Assembly: GCA_025454755.1 (NCBI GenBank) | Contig: JALONV010000013.1 | Location: 1-38,232, forward strand | Direction of reading: 5' to 3' | Origin: Bacteroidales bacterium | GTDB lineage: Bacteria > Bacteroidota > Bacteroidia > Bacteroidales > VadinHA17 | DNA: 38,232 bases | Part shown: positions 6,840-15,336 of the stretch, in pieces | Numbering within the stretch: position 1 is the stretch's first letter | Layout of the letters: each line of letters starts with the position of its first letter | Position numbers and translations under genes: made by a program | Notes under the pieces: model-generated | Told to the model about the DNA's origin: nothing | Databases searched by the model: none | Seen by the model: only the letters and a program-made list of their open reading frames with translations

Positions 6840-6911
6840 CCCCCCAACCCCCCTAAAGGGGGGCTAAAATTGAAATGTTCTTTATACCCCCTTTAGGGGG
6901 AAGGGGGCGGG
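6840..6911. repeat. GC-rich palindromic element between hisF and hisIE
   Basis: Two facing hairpins, CCCCCCTAAAGGGGGG and CCCCCTTTAGGGGG, are separated by 20-odd AT-rich bases and flanked by outer C- and G-runs, so the element is an inverted repeat of about 72 bp. Its right half overlaps the 3' end of hisF and encodes the last nine residues and the stop codon of that protein. Confidence 0.8.
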
Positions 6912-7661
6912 TCTTACAGCAATTTTTTCTTTTTTCAAATATTGTTTTAATTCTCTGATATCTATTTCCCCGTAGTGAAAGATACTTGCTGCCAGGGCGG
7001 CACTGCAGCCGGTGTTAAAAAAGACATCCCTGAAGTGTTCCATTTTTCCTGCCCCTCCTGATGCGATTACAGGGATGTTCACATGTCTGCTCACATCTCC
7101 CGTGATGTCGAGCGCAAAACCTTCTTTTGTACCGTCATTGTTCATCGATGTGAGCAGTATCTCTCCTGCACCAAGTGATGCAACTTTCTTTGCCCAGTCC
7201 AGTGCTCTGTGCCTAGTCGGAGTACGTCCTCCGTCAATAAAAACTATCCAGTCGTTTTCATGATCTTTTGTGTCAATTGCAACAACGACACACTGACTCC
7301 CGAACTCGCCTGCGATTTCAGATATTAGCTCCGGACGTCTGACAGCTGAAGAATTGATAGTTATTTTATCTGCCCCAGCTTGCAGCATAAGAGAGACATC
7401 CTCAATACCATGGATCCCTCCGCCCACCGTGAAAGGGATATTGATCTCAGCCGCAATACGTTCCACCAGTCCTGCCAACACTTTGCGGTTTTCTATTGTA
7501 GCTGTGATATCGAGGAAGACAAGTTCATCGGCACCATGACCGGCATATATTTTTGCCAGTTCAACCGGATCGCCGGCATCCTTAAGATTGACAAAATTTA
7601 CTCCTTTTACAGTTCTCCCGTCCCTGATATCGAGGCATGGAATAATTCTTCTCTTCAGCAT
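6882..7661 (-). CDS. hisF: Imidazole glycerol phosphate synthase subunit HisF
   Basis: HisF is the cyclase half of IGP synthase; it uses ammonia passed from HisH to make imidazole glycerol phosphate and AICAR. The (beta/alpha)8 barrel starts [20 protein letters not shown] with catalytic Asp11, has [10 protein letters not shown] near residue 82, and the second catalytic Asp in [10 protein letters not shown] near residue 130. The family usually ends near residue 250. Here the frame runs into a palindromic element and gains nine residues (PAPFPLKGV), for 259 in total. The start overlaps hisA by 7 bases, indicating translational coupling. Confidence 0.96.
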   Translation of the reverse strand: MLKRRIIPCLDIRDGRTVKGVNFVNLKDAGDPVELAKIYAGHGADELVFLDITATIENRKVLAGLVERIAAEINIPFTVGGGIHGIEDVSLMLQAGADKITINSSAVRRPELISEIAGEFGSQCVVVAIDTKDHENDWIVFIDGGRTPTRHRALDWAKKVASLGAGEILLTSMNNDGTKEGFALDITGDVSRHVNIPVIASGGAGKMEHFRDVFFNTGCSAALAASIFHYGEIDIRELKQYLKKEKIAVRPAPFPLKGV

Positions 7662-8368
7662 AGATCCCTCAGTTCCTTAAGTTTAATTTTACCTTCATAA
7701 ATAGCCTTCCCGATTATCACTCCCTCGCATCCGGCTTCTTTTACCTCTCCGATGTCTTTAAGCGAAGATATACCGCCGCTTGCGATAAGCTTAATTTTTA
7801 CTTCACTAAGGATTTCCCTGTACAGATCAGTGGCAGGTCCATTCAGCGCACCGTCTTTGTCGACATCCGTGCAAATGGTGTATTTCATTCCTCCTGAAGA
7901 GTACCTTTTAATAAATGAGATCAGGTCTTCATCGGATTTTTCCTTCCAGCCGTTAACAGCAATTTTCCTGTTCACGGAATCTGCGCCCAGGATTATTTTA
8001 TCATTGCCATATCTGGAAAGCCAGTTAAGCACCTTTTCAGGGGAGGTTACAGCGACACTGCCTGCTGTAACCTTCTGTGCACCCGAAGCGAATGCAATCT
8101 TCAGATCGTGATCAGACCTGATTCCTCCTCCGAAGTCAATTTTAAGCCTGGTACGGGTAGCGATCTTCTCGAGGATCTTATAGTTCGTGATCATTCCTTT
8201 CATGGCACCATCAAGATCTACCACATGCAGGTACTTTATTCCATTATCCTCAAATTCTTTTACAGCCTCCAGTGGATCTTCATTATAGACCTTCTGAGTC
8301 GAAAAATCACCACGGGTAAGCCTTACGCACTTGCCGCCGAGTATGTCGAGTGCCGGGATTATTCTCAT
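7655..8368 (-). CDS. hisA: ProFAR isomerase HisA
   Basis: HisA opens the ribose ring of ProFAR by an Amadori rearrangement. The 237-aa half-barrel-duplicated TIM protein begins [17 protein letters not shown] with catalytic Asp8 and has LHVVDLDGA near 48-56, DFGGGIRSD near 78-86 and the second catalytic Asp in CTDVDKDG. It is distinct from HisF in the YNEDPLE segment. It overlaps hisH by 4 bases (ATGA type) and hisF by 7 bases, so HisH, HisA and HisF are tightly coupled. Confidence 0.96.
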   Translation of the reverse strand: MRIIPALDILGGKCVRLTRGDFSTQKVYNEDPLEAVKEFEDNGIKYLHVVDLDGAMKGMITNYKILEKIATRTRLKIDFGGGIRSDHDLKIAFASGAQKVTAGSVAVTSPEKVLNWLSRYGNDKIILGADSVNRKIAVNGWKEKSDEDLISFIKRYSSGGMKYTICTDVDKDGALNGPATDLYREILSEVKIKLIASGGISSLKDIGEVKEAGCEGVIIGKAIYEGKIKLKELRDLC

Positions 8369-8943
8369 AATTCCAGAAAATTTTTGAGAATTCTTTCGCC
8401 TGTTGCGGCCGACTTCTCAGGGTGAAATTGTGTTGCATAGAAATTTTCCTTTTGCATCGCTGCACTGAAGGGAAGTATATAATCACAGACTGCTGTGGTG
8501 CATGAAGATATCTCCGGATAATAGCTGTGGACATAATAAACATCATCTGTGGCTGAGATGCTTTCGAAGAGCACTCCTTTCAATGAAAAGAAATTGTTCC
8601 AACCCATATGAGGCACGGTATCGACCTGAGGGAAAAGCCTGACATCTGAATCAAAGATCCCCATGCACTTTGTATCACCCTCTTCTGAATATCTGCACAT
8701 TAATTGCTGTCCGAGGCAGATGCCAAGCACAGGCTGTTTAAGGGAAATGATCAGCTCATCAAGATCTTTTTCCCTCAGATATCTCATTGCAGAACCGGCT
8801 TCGCCAACACCCGGAAAAATTACCTTGTCAGCGCTGATTATCTCTTTCTTATCGTCAGTGATGATAGATTCGCAGCCCAGTCTCTTCAAAGCATTCTGCA
8901 CAGATCTTATATTCCCTGCATTATATTTTATTATGGCGATCAT
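8365..8943 (-). CDS. hisH: Imidazole glycerol phosphate synthase glutaminase HisH
   Basis: HisH hydrolyses glutamine and channels ammonia to HisF. The class I amidotransferase fold is clear over 192 aa: [12 protein letters not shown] at the N-terminus, [11 protein letters not shown] near residue 43, nucleophile Cys76 in [10 protein letters not shown], and the His174 / Glu176 pair in QFHPEKS. The start overlaps the hisB stop by 4 bases. Confidence 0.96.
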   Translation of the reverse strand: MIAIIKYNAGNIRSVQNALKRLGCESIITDDKKEIISADKVIFPGVGEAGSAMRYLREKDLDELIISLKQPVLGICLGQQLMCRYSEEGDTKCMGIFDSDVRLFPQVDTVPHMGWNNFFSLKGVLFESISATDDVYYVHSYYPEISSCTTAVCDYILPFSAAMQKENFYATQFHPEKSAATGERILKNFLEL

Positions 8944-10028
8944 AATTTTCCTTTCGTTGAAGGCATGACATGGTTGTCGGTTCGTTTAACAGCTGATTTC
9001 ATTGCTCTGGCAAAGGCTTTGAAAACAGCTTCGATCTTGTGGTGTTCATTAAGACCCTCAGCTTTGATATTAAGGTTGCATTTCGCATTGTCGGTGAATG
9101 ATTTGAAGAAATGGAAAAACATCTCGGTTGGCATTTCACCAATCATTGTTGAGGTAAAGTCCGCTTCCCACACAAGCCATGGTCTTCCTCCAAGATCTAC
9201 AGCGACCTGTGCAAGGCAATCGTCCATCGGAAGTACGAAGCTGTAGCGTTCTATGCCTTTTTTGCTGCCAAGCGCTTTTCTGAAAGCTTCTCCAAGGCAT
9301 ATAGCCAGATCTTCAATCAAATGGTGTCCATCGACGCCGCAGTCGCCTTTTGCTTCAATCGTAAGATCGAAGCTTCCGTGGCGTGCTATCTGATCGAGCA
9401 TGTGATCAAAGAAGCTGATTCCGGTGCTGATGCGGCTTTTACCTGTACCATCAAGGTTAAGAGCAATATTGATATCGGTCTCCCCGGTCTTTCTTTTTAC
9501 TGCAGCCATCCTCGGTTTCGATTTCAGGAAATCACAGATCGTATTCCAGCTGGTTGTTGAGAGAACTGAATCTTCATTTATTGAATCATTAAAATAGATC
9601 GAACCGCATCCGAGGTTCCTGGCAAGCCCGACATCAGTCAGGCGATCGCCGATGACGTATGAATTTTCAAGATCGATGCCTGAAGCAAGATATTTCACAA
9701 GCATTGCAGTCCCCGGCTTACGGGTAGCAGTTTTTTCTTCGGGGAAAGTGCGGTCGATGAAGATCTCTGCAAATTCAACACCTTCATTCTTAAGGATCTG
9801 CAGCATCTTATTATGTGACGGCCAGAATGTTTCTTCAGGAAATGAGGGAGTTCCAAGTCCATCCTGGTTTGTAACCATTACAAATTCGTAGTCAGTCTCC
9901 CTAGCTATCCTGGACAGTCCGGTTATTGCCCCCGGTATGAAGCTGAATTTTTCGAGGCTATCTACCTGCTCATCCTCAGGTTCGGTAAGGATAGTCCCGT
10001 CACGATCGATGAAGAGCGTCTTTTTCAT
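8940..10028 (-). CDS. hisB: Bifunctional histidinol-phosphatase / imidazoleglycerol-phosphate dehydratase
   Basis: HisB carries out two His steps. Residues 1-165 form a HAD phosphatase with Asp8 and Asp10 in [16 protein letters not shown] near 50-58, TRKPGT near 100 and [12 protein letters not shown] near 120. Residues 175-362 form the dehydratase, with the metal-binding [13 protein letters not shown] and [16 protein letters not shown] and later [16 protein letters not shown]. The Cys-x-His and Cys-x-Cys zinc ligands of the E. coli phosphatase domain are absent; that loop reads [15 protein letters not shown]. The order is the usual one for the fused enzyme. The start at 10028 overlaps the hisC stop by 4 bases. 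Confidence 0.95.
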   Translation of the reverse strand: MKKTLFIDRDGTILTEPEDEQVDSLEKFSFIPGAITGLSRIARETDYEFVMVTNQDGLGTPSFPEETFWPSHNKMLQILKNEGVEFAEIFIDRTFPEEKTATRKPGTAMLVKYLASGIDLENSYVIGDRLTDVGLARNLGCGSIYFNDSINEDSVLSTTSWNTICDFLKSKPRMAAVKRKTGETDINIALNLDGTGKSRISTGISFFDHMLDQIARHGSFDLTIEAKGDCGVDGHHLIEDLAICLGEAFRKALGSKKGIERYSFVLPMDDCLAQVAVDLGGRPWLVWEADFTSTMIGEMPTEMFFHFFKSFTDNAKCNLNIKAEGLNEHHKIEAVFKAFARAMKSAVKRTDNHVMPSTKGKL

Positions 10029-11056
10029 TTTTTTATTCTCTTTAATGCATTAATGAGGATGTCGTTTTCTTTTTTTGTGCCAATAGTGATCCTGAGACAA
10101 TTCTTCGCCACGCTATTCCTGTTTCGAACTATTATCTTATTATCGACAAGATAATTATACACTGCATCAGCATCTTTCACTTCGACCAGCAGGAAGTTGG
10201 CGTCAGATGGCCAGATCTTTTTCACAACTGAAAGCCTGTTCAGTTCTGCTGTCACCCTCATACGCTCAGATCTTATTTTTCTTACCTGTCCGGTGAAGTA
10301 GCTTTTGTTGGCAATTCTCCTCAGCACTGCATGCTGGTTGACAGTACTTATATTATATGGAGGTTTCATCTTATTGAAATAACGGATGATCTCAGGAGCG
10401 GCGAACGCCATCCCTACTCTTACCGATGCCATGCCATAGGCCTTGCTGAATGTCTGCATTACTATGAGATTTGGGTATTTGTCGAGTGATTCCTTCAGCG
10501 AGGATTCATCGGCAAAATCGATATAGGCTTCATCGGCCAGGACTATTCCATTGAACCGTGAAATTATTTTTTCCAGAGCACTCCTGTCCATACAGTTGCC
10601 TGTCGGGTTATTTGGAGTACAGATAAATATCAGCTTAAGATTTTTATCGGAGAGGCGAGGGAGAACACTCTTAATGTCTATCTGGTATTTTTCATTCAGA
10701 GGGAGTGTTAACATTTTAACATCGTTCACTGCTGCCGACACCTGGTACATACCGTAAGATGGAGAGAAGGTGAGTGCTTTATCTTTATCCGGTGTGCAGA
10801 ATACCCTGAAGCAGAGATCAATTATTTCATCACTGCCGTTTCCCAGGAAAATTTTTTCTGCCGGAACTCCTTTTATCCTGCTGATTGCCAGTTTCAGCTC
10901 GTTCTGATATGGATCGGGATAGCGGTTCAGTGCTCCGAAAGGATTCTCGTTGGCATCGAGAAAGATGCCCTCCCTGCCTTTATAATCGTCACGTGCGCAG
11001 GAATAGGGGTCAAGCTTCTTAACACTTTTTCGGACAAGTTTTTCTAGATCAAACAT
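10025..11056 (-). CDS. hisC: Histidinol-phosphate aminotransferase
   Basis: HisC transaminates imidazole acetol phosphate with glutamate. The 343-aa PLP enzyme shows [10 protein letters not shown] near 32-41, [20 protein letters not shown] near 70-80, [10 protein letters not shown] near 145-154, LADEAYIDF near 173-181 and the PLP lysine Lys205 in [14 protein letters not shown]. Start [15 protein letters not shown] is typical of the Bacteroidetes family. It is 43 bases downstream of the extended hisD stop and overlaps hisB. Confidence 0.95.
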   Translation of the reverse strand: MFDLEKLVRKSVKKLDPYSCARDDYKGREGIFLDANENPFGALNRYPDPYQNELKLAISRIKGVPAEKIFLGNGSDEIIDLCFRVFCTPDKDKALTFSPSYGMYQVSAAVNDVKMLTLPLNEKYQIDIKSVLPRLSDKNLKLIFICTPNNPTGNCMDRSALEKIISRFNGIVLADEAYIDFADESSLKESLDKYPNLIVMQTFSKAYGMASVRVGMAFAAPEIIRYFNKMKPPYNISTVNQHAVLRRIANKSYFTGQVRKIRSERMRVTAELNRLSVVKKIWPSDANFLLVEVKDADAVYNYLVDNKIIVRNRNSVAKNCLRITIGTKKENDILINALKRIKK

Positions 11057-11099
11057 TTTTTATAAAAGTAATAGATACTATATAATATTGGAGAAAAAG

Positions 11100-12440
11100 C
11101 TAGTAGACTCCTTCCCCCCTGGGGGAAAGCCTGCCCCGCGATAGCGGGGGTCGGGATGGGGGTATTTTCTTTAATCTTATGCTCACTGCATTTCTGTGTC
11201 CGATAAGGTGCTCTGCTTCAGCCATAGCTTCAACAGCAGGACCTATTTTGCCAAGACCTTCTGCTGATATTTCCTGGAAGGTTATTTTTTTTACAAAGCT
11301 GTCGACCGATATTCCGCTGTATGTTATTGCGAATCCGTTGGTGGGCAAAGTATGATTTGGACCTGAAGCATAGTCTCCGGCGCTTTCACAGCTGTACCTG
11401 CCAATGAAGACAGAACCTGCATTCACAACTTTTGCGGCAAGTTCTGAAGCATCTTTTGTGTTGATTATCAGGTGTTCGGGTGCATATTTATTGCTGAATC
11501 CGATACATTCATTTATATCCCTGAAGAGTATTGTAAGACTGTTCAGCAGCGAATGCCCGGCAATGCTTTTCCTGGGCAGCTCCCGGAGCTGATTTTCAAC
11601 TTCATTCCTGACTTTTAACAGAAGTTCACTACTGTCGGTGAGAAAAACTACCTGGCTATCCGGACCATGCTCTGCCTGGGATAGAAGGTCTGATGCCACG
11701 AATGAAGGATCGGCTGAATCATCAGCTATTACCAGCACCTCGCTTGGACCGGCAGGCATGTCGATAGCAACACCTTCAGCCTGCACCATTTCTTTTGCTT
11801 TCGTAACATACTGGTTCCCTGGTCCGAAAATCTTGTCTACCCGGGGTATAGTCTCAGTTCCGAATGCCATTGCGGCAATTGCCTGTGCACCTCCCGCCTT
11901 GAAAATTTCAGTTATTCCGGTAATATGAGAAGCATAAAGAACAAGGGGATTGATCTTCCCGTTCTGGTCAGGTGGAGTGCAGATTATCACTCTTCTGCAT
12001 CCTGCAATTTTTGCAGGAATGGAGAGCATCAGGACAGTGGAAAACAGCGGAGCGCTGCCACCCGGGATATACAATCCCACTTTGTCGACCGGCACATTTT
12101 TTCTCCAGCAGCGGACTCCGGGCATTGTCTCAATGATATCTGTTCCGCAAACCTGAGGCCTGTGGAATTTCTCAATATTCTTCCGGGCTGTTTCAATAGC
12201 TTTTTTCAGTTTTGCAGGGATCAGCCCGGCTGCCTCTTCAATCTCCTGAGGAGAAACCCGGATATCCTCAAGGTCGACCTTGTCAAATTGCTTTGAATAA
12301 TCTCGGATAGCTTTATCACCATCAACTTTAACCCTTGTAAGGATCTCCCTGACTGGCTTGTCGAGGTTAGGGACATCGAGAAGAGGACGCTTGCAGAGTC
12401 CTGACCATGTATCTTCAGGAGGATATAATATGTTTTCCAT
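11100..12440 (-). CDS. hisD: Histidinol dehydrogenase
   Basis: HisD oxidises histidinol to histidine in two NAD-dependent steps. Recognisable segments are PVDKVGLYIPGGSAPLFSTVLM near 116-137, GGAQAIAAMAFGTE near 178, VDKIFGPGNQYVTKAK, DMPAGPSEVLVIAD, SQAEHGPDSQVV with zinc-ligand residues, and ASGPNHTLPT near 356. The normal end would be near residue 426 (AVSIRLKK). Instead the frame reads through a palindromic element and adds about 20 Pro/Arg/Gly-rich residues, ending SPRGEGVY, for 446 in total. The start ATG shares one base with the hisG stop. Confidence 0.95.
   Translation of the reverse strand: MENILYPPEDTWSGLCKRPLLDVPNLDKPVREILTRVKVDGDKAIRDYSKQFDKVDLEDIRVSPQEIEEAAGLIPAKLKKAIETARKNIEKFHRPQVCGTDIIETMPGVRCWRKNVPVDKVGLYIPGGSAPLFSTVLMLSIPAKIAGCRRVIICTPPDQNGKINPLVLYASHITGITEIFKAGGAQAIAAMAFGTETIPRVDKIFGPGNQYVTKAKEMVQAEGVAIDMPAGPSEVLVIADDSADPSFVASDLLSQAEHGPDSQVVFLTDSSELLLKVRNEVENQLRELPRKSIAGHSLLNSLTILFRDINECIGFSNKYAPEHLIINTKDASELAAKVVNAGSVFIGRYSCESAGDYASGPNHTLPTNGFAITYSGISVDSFVKKITFQEISAEGLGKIGPAVEAMAEAEHLIGHRNAVSIRLKKIPPSRPPLSRGRLSPRGEGVY
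11109..11164. repeat. GC-rich palindromic element inside the hisD 3' end
   Basis: CCCCCCTGGGGG and CCCCGCGATAGCGGGG hairpins followed by a G-run (GGGATGGGGG) match the dispersed palindromic family. The whole element is translated as the C-terminal tail of HisD. Confidence 0.75.
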
Positions 12441-13297
12441 TATAATATCATTTTTTCGATTGGTATTACAAGTATTCCTTCGGCTCCGGCACTTTTAAGC
12501 TGGTTTATCCTTTCCCAGAACTCATCTTCTCTTACCACTGAGTGGAGGCTGAACCAGCCTTTTTCAGCAAGCGGCAGGATTGTAGGACTTTTCATCCCGG
12601 GAAGAATTCTGCATATTTCAGGTATCGCAGATTCAGGAGCGTTGAGTAGTATATATTTGTTTTCTCCGGCGCTTTTTACTGCCCTGATCCTGAAGAGGAG
12701 CTTCTCAAGAATCTTCTTCTTATCACCCGAGAGTTTTTTATTGCCGATTATCACAGCCTGACTTTTCAAAATGGAAGTCACTTCGCGCAATCCATTGGTC
12801 ATCAGCGTGCTGCCGGAGCTTACAATATCGCACACAGCATCGGCGAGGCCGATCCCGGGAGCGATCTCCACGCTTCCGCTGATCTCTTCTATCTCAGCTT
12901 TGATGCCATTTTTCTCAAAGTATTCCGACAGGAGTTTCGGGTAGCTGGTAGCCACTTTTTTTCCATTGAAATATTCAGGTCCGGGATAGTTTTCCTCCTT
13001 AGGGATTGCCAGGCTAAGCCTGCACTGGGCAAAGCCTAGCTTCTCGATTACGGAGACATCCTTACTCTTTTCGAAGACCATATTTTCTCCGAGGATGCCT
13101 ATATCGGCAACCTGCTGTTCCACATACTGGGGTATGTCATCATCGCGCAGAAAGAGTATCTCAACAGGGAAGTTGACTGCTTTTGTTTTAAGAACTCCTG
13201 ATCCGTTGGAGAATTTAATTCCGCACTCTTCAAGCAGCCTGCGTGAGTTTTCATTCAGTCGTCCGCTTTTCTGGATTGCAATTTTCAGTTCGCTCAT
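12440..13297 (-). CDS. hisG: ATP phosphoribosyltransferase, long form
   Basis: HisG starts His synthesis from ATP and PRPP and is the feedback-inhibited enzyme. The 285-aa length marks the HisG-long form with a C-terminal ACT-like regulatory domain (from about residue 205: PESAIPEICRILPGMKSPTILPL, HSVVREDEFWERINQLKSAGAEGILVIPIEKM), which works without HisZ. The catalytic part has IAIQKSGRLNENS at the start, DIGILGENM near 66, and the PRPP loop region DAVCDIVSSGSTLMTNGL near 153-170. It is the first structural gene; its ATG is 13 bases after the attenuator terminator. Confidence 0.96.
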   Translation of the reverse strand: MSELKIAIQKSGRLNENSRRLLEECGIKFSNGSGVLKTKAVNFPVEILFLRDDDIPQYVEQQVADIGILGENMVFEKSKDVSVIEKLGFAQCRLSLAIPKEENYPGPEYFNGKKVATSYPKLLSEYFEKNGIKAEIEEISGSVEIAPGIGLADAVCDIVSSGSTLMTNGLREVTSILKSQAVIIGNKKLSGDKKKILEKLLFRIRAVKSAGENKYILLNAPESAIPEICRILPGMKSPTILPLAEKGWFSLHSVVREDEFWERINQLKSAGAEGILVIPIEKMIL

Positions 13298-13310
13298 TTC
13301 ATTAAAAATT

Positions 13311-13342
13311 AAAAAACCCGTCTGATCTGCTCAGACGGGTTT
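13311..13342 (-). terminator. His attenuator terminator
   Basis: On the minus strand AAACCCGTCTGA pairs with TCAGACGGGTTT around a 5-base loop (13314-13342), followed by TTT and an AT-rich tract, just before hisG. The leader RNA CTCAGGCG at 13380-13387 is complementary to CGTCTGAG of the terminator 5' arm (13330-13337), seven Watson-Crick pairs and one G-U, so it can act as the antiterminator. Confidence 0.92.
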
Positions 13343-13373
13343 ATGATATTCTTGATTGCCATAAAAATCATTA

Positions 13374-13430
13374 TCACCTCGCCTGAGGGCAAGTATGAGA
13401 ATGATGATACTGTGATAGACTTCTGTACAT
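13374..13430 (-). CDS. His operon leader peptide (18 aa)
   Basis: The ORF reads MYRSLSQYHHSHTCPQAR and stop, with His at positions 9, 10 and 12. It is placed between a Bacteroidetes promoter and an intrinsic terminator directly ahead of hisG. The antiterminator segment overlaps its codons for Pro-Gln-Ala, four to six codons past the His cluster. A ribosome stalled on the His codons leaves it free; a ribosome that reaches the stop codon masks it. Fewer His codons are present than in the enterobacterial leader (seven consecutive), so the response may be shallower. Confidence 0.9.
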   Translation of the reverse strand: MYRSLSQYHHSHTCPQAR

Positions 13431-13448
13431 TTCTTTAAAAAATTCAGG

Positions 13449-13477
13449 CAAATATAGTAATTATTTAATAAATGCAA
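13449..13477 (-). promoter_or_regulatory. Promoter of the his operon
   Basis: The -7 box TATATTTG (13449-13456) and a TTG -33 box (13475-13477) lie 18 bases apart. The -7 box ends 19 bases before the leader ATG. Confidence 0.75.
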
Positions 13478-13540
13478 GAGAAATTGAGTTTTATTTGTTG
13501 ATGTGAAAGGTTATTCTTAAAAATTTACATGGTTCATTTT

Positions 13541-13655
13541 GGAGATTCCTCATTTCGTCCCGGTTTCCCGGGACTCAATTCGGAATGACAAAATTCTTAT
13601 AATGTAAGGGGGGAGAGGAGGCGAAACGCCACCAGCGTTTCGCCTCCTCTCTCCC
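13541..13655. repeat. Dispersed GAGATTCCTCA repeat and long hairpin
   Basis: GGAGATTCCTCATTTCG to CGGAATGACA (13541-13590) is one orientation of a dispersed repeat; the opposite orientation begins with GTCATCCCGAACGG at 13674. Between them an almost perfect inverted repeat at 13611-13655 (GGGAGAGGAGGCGAAACGC against its complement, two extra bases in one arm, 5-base loop) would form a 19-bp hairpin. No gene is seen between 13478 and 14193. Confidence 0.75.
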
Positions 13656-13692
13656 CTCTCCCAAAGGGAAAATGTCATCCCGAACGGAGCCT

Positions 13693-14036
13693 AGCGCAGT
13701 AAGGGATCTCCTAACTCTGTCTCAAAACCTGAGAAAATGGAATATTATTCAAATTGTAGCGCAGTGAGGGATCTCCTAACTCTGTCTCAAAACCTGAGAA
13801 AATGGAATATTATTCAAATCGTAGCGCAGTGAGGGATCTCCTTACTCTGTCTCAAAACCTGAGAAAATGGAATATTATTCAAATCGTAGCGCAGTGAGGG
13901 ATCTCCTTACTCCGCCTCAAAACCTCAAAAAATGGAATTAATTTTCGAATCGCAGCGCAGCGCAGTGAGGGATCTCCTTGCTCCGCCTCAAAGCATCAAA
14001 AAATGAAATTAATGCTCGAATCGCAGCGCAGTGAGG
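13693..14036. repeat. 65-bp tandem repeat array
   Basis: Units beginning AGCGCAGTRAGGGATCTCCT start at 13693, 13758, 13823, 13888, 13959 and 14025. The first three spacings are exactly 65 bp and nearly identical; later spacings are 71 and 66 bp and more diverged, the last copy being partial. Each unit contains the AGCGCAGTGAGG(G/A)ATCTC motif of a dispersed Bacteroidetes-type repeat plus about 45 bp of AT-rich filler, amplified together. The array ends about 160 bp before the T9SS protein gene and has no coding frame. Confidence 0.93.
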
Positions 14037-14193
14037 AATCTCTAGCCTTTGCGAAATTCCATCCCGATTTTTTCCGGAGGGATGGTTATATAAAATCCTT
14101 ATTTACTCTTAACTTTATGAAATGCTCCATACGCAACCTTTAAATGCATTACTTTGTCTAATAAATAAGGACTAACCACCAGATCTGCGATCC

Positions 14194-15333
14194 ATGAAAA
14201 AGATTTCTGCTGTTTTCATTGCATTTTTCATAACCTTCCTGGCATCCTCTCAGGCGATAATCATAAATCATAACTGCGTCCAGATTAAGCAGATACCTGA
14301 ATCTGCCATACTTACGGCGAAACAGAAACTGCATATAGCCTATGGGCATACTTCACATGGCAGTCAGCTTACCACAGGAATGACCGGGCTTGTGGCCTTC
14401 ATGAACGGACTGGGATATCCTAATAACCTTTATGCATGGAATAACGGCGGGACAGGTGGTGCCCTTGACCTGCATGACTATGCAATGGGCGGTGATGTTG
14501 GTTATTATCCCGACTGGGTAAACAATACACGCACCTATCTTGGCACTCCTGATGCTGGTACCGGAAGAGGAACCGGCACCAATGCCGATGTGAATGTAAT
14601 AATCTGGTCGTGGTGCGGACAGGTCACCTCAACATATACTTCAGGTTTACTAAACACCAATTATCTGAATCCCATGGCTCAGCTTGAAGCTGATTATCCG
14701 GGCATCAAATTCATTTACATGACCGGACATCTCGATCATTCGGCTGATGCGAACAACAAAGCAGCTAACCAGGCTATCAGGGACTATTGCACATCAAACA
14801 ATAAGATACTTTATGATTTTGCAGATATTGAAAGTTATAATCCTGACAAGACATATTTCCAGTATTCGGGCGATGACTGCAGTTATTATTCTGCCTCCGG
14901 GACTCTGCTTGGCAACTGGGCTACCGAATGGCAGAACAGCCATTCGGTAAATGTCGACTGGTACAGCTGTAGTTCTGCTCATTCACAACCTCTGAACGCA
15001 AATCAGAAAGCTTATGGCGCCTGGTGGCTCTGGGCAAGACTCGGCGGGTGGAATGGTATTCCTACGGGCATTGAAGATCCGCAGACAAACATTAAACCGG
15101 TAACGGTTTTCCCGAATCCTTCATACGGCGTGCTGAATATTAGATCAGAGGATAATAGGGTTTATTCTATTGAAGTATACAATATTATCGGTACTAAGGT
15201 CTTTTCGATAAATGATATCTCGCTCTTAACCTCCGGAAATATAGACCTTACCGGTCAGCCCAAAGGATTGTACCTGATGAAAATAAGCGGAGGTGCCAGA
15301 CCTTATGTGGAAAAGATCATAATCCGTAAGTGA
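14194..15333 (+). CDS. Secreted protein of unknown function with T9SS type A sorting domain
   Basis: The 379-aa protein starts with a signal peptide (MKKISAVFIAFFITFLASSQA). Residues about 25-295 form a globular domain with conserved-looking blocks AYGHTSHGSQLTTGM, IWSWCGQV, YMTGHLDHS and SSAHSQPLNANQKAYGAWW. The Ser/His-rich blocks recall SGNH/GDSL-type hydrolases, but this is only an impression. Residues from about 305 (VTVFPNPSYG, IEVYNIIGTKVF, KGLYLMKISGG, ending IIIRK) are a type A C-terminal domain that directs export through the type IX system and release or anchoring at the cell surface. The gene is 3 bases from the downstream exchanger gene, an odd pairing of a surface protein with an inner-membrane antiporter. 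No clear promoter box was found upstream. Confidence 0.85.
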   Translation: MKKISAVFIAFFITFLASSQAIIINHNCVQIKQIPESAILTAKQKLHIAYGHTSHGSQLTTGMTGLVAFMNGLGYPNNLYAWNNGGTGGALDLHDYAMGGDVGYYPDWVNNTRTYLGTPDAGTGRGTGTNADVNVIIWSWCGQVTSTYTSGLLNTNYLNPMAQLEADYPGIKFIYMTGHLDHSADANNKAANQAIRDYCTSNNKILYDFADIESYNPDKTYFQYSGDDCSYYSASGTLLGNWATEWQNSHSVNVDWYSCSSAHSQPLNANQKAYGAWWLWARLGGWNGIPTGIEDPQTNIKPVTVFPNPSYGVLNIRSEDNRVYSIEVYNIIGTKVFSINDISLLTSGNIDLTGQPKGLYLMKISGGARPYVEKIIIRK

Positions 15334-15336
15334 AAT

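Noticed and set aside
13693-14036. Regularly spaced repeats that could suggest a CRISPR array
   Set aside because: The units are contiguous and almost identical over their full 65 bp, with no unique spacers and no cas genes nearby.
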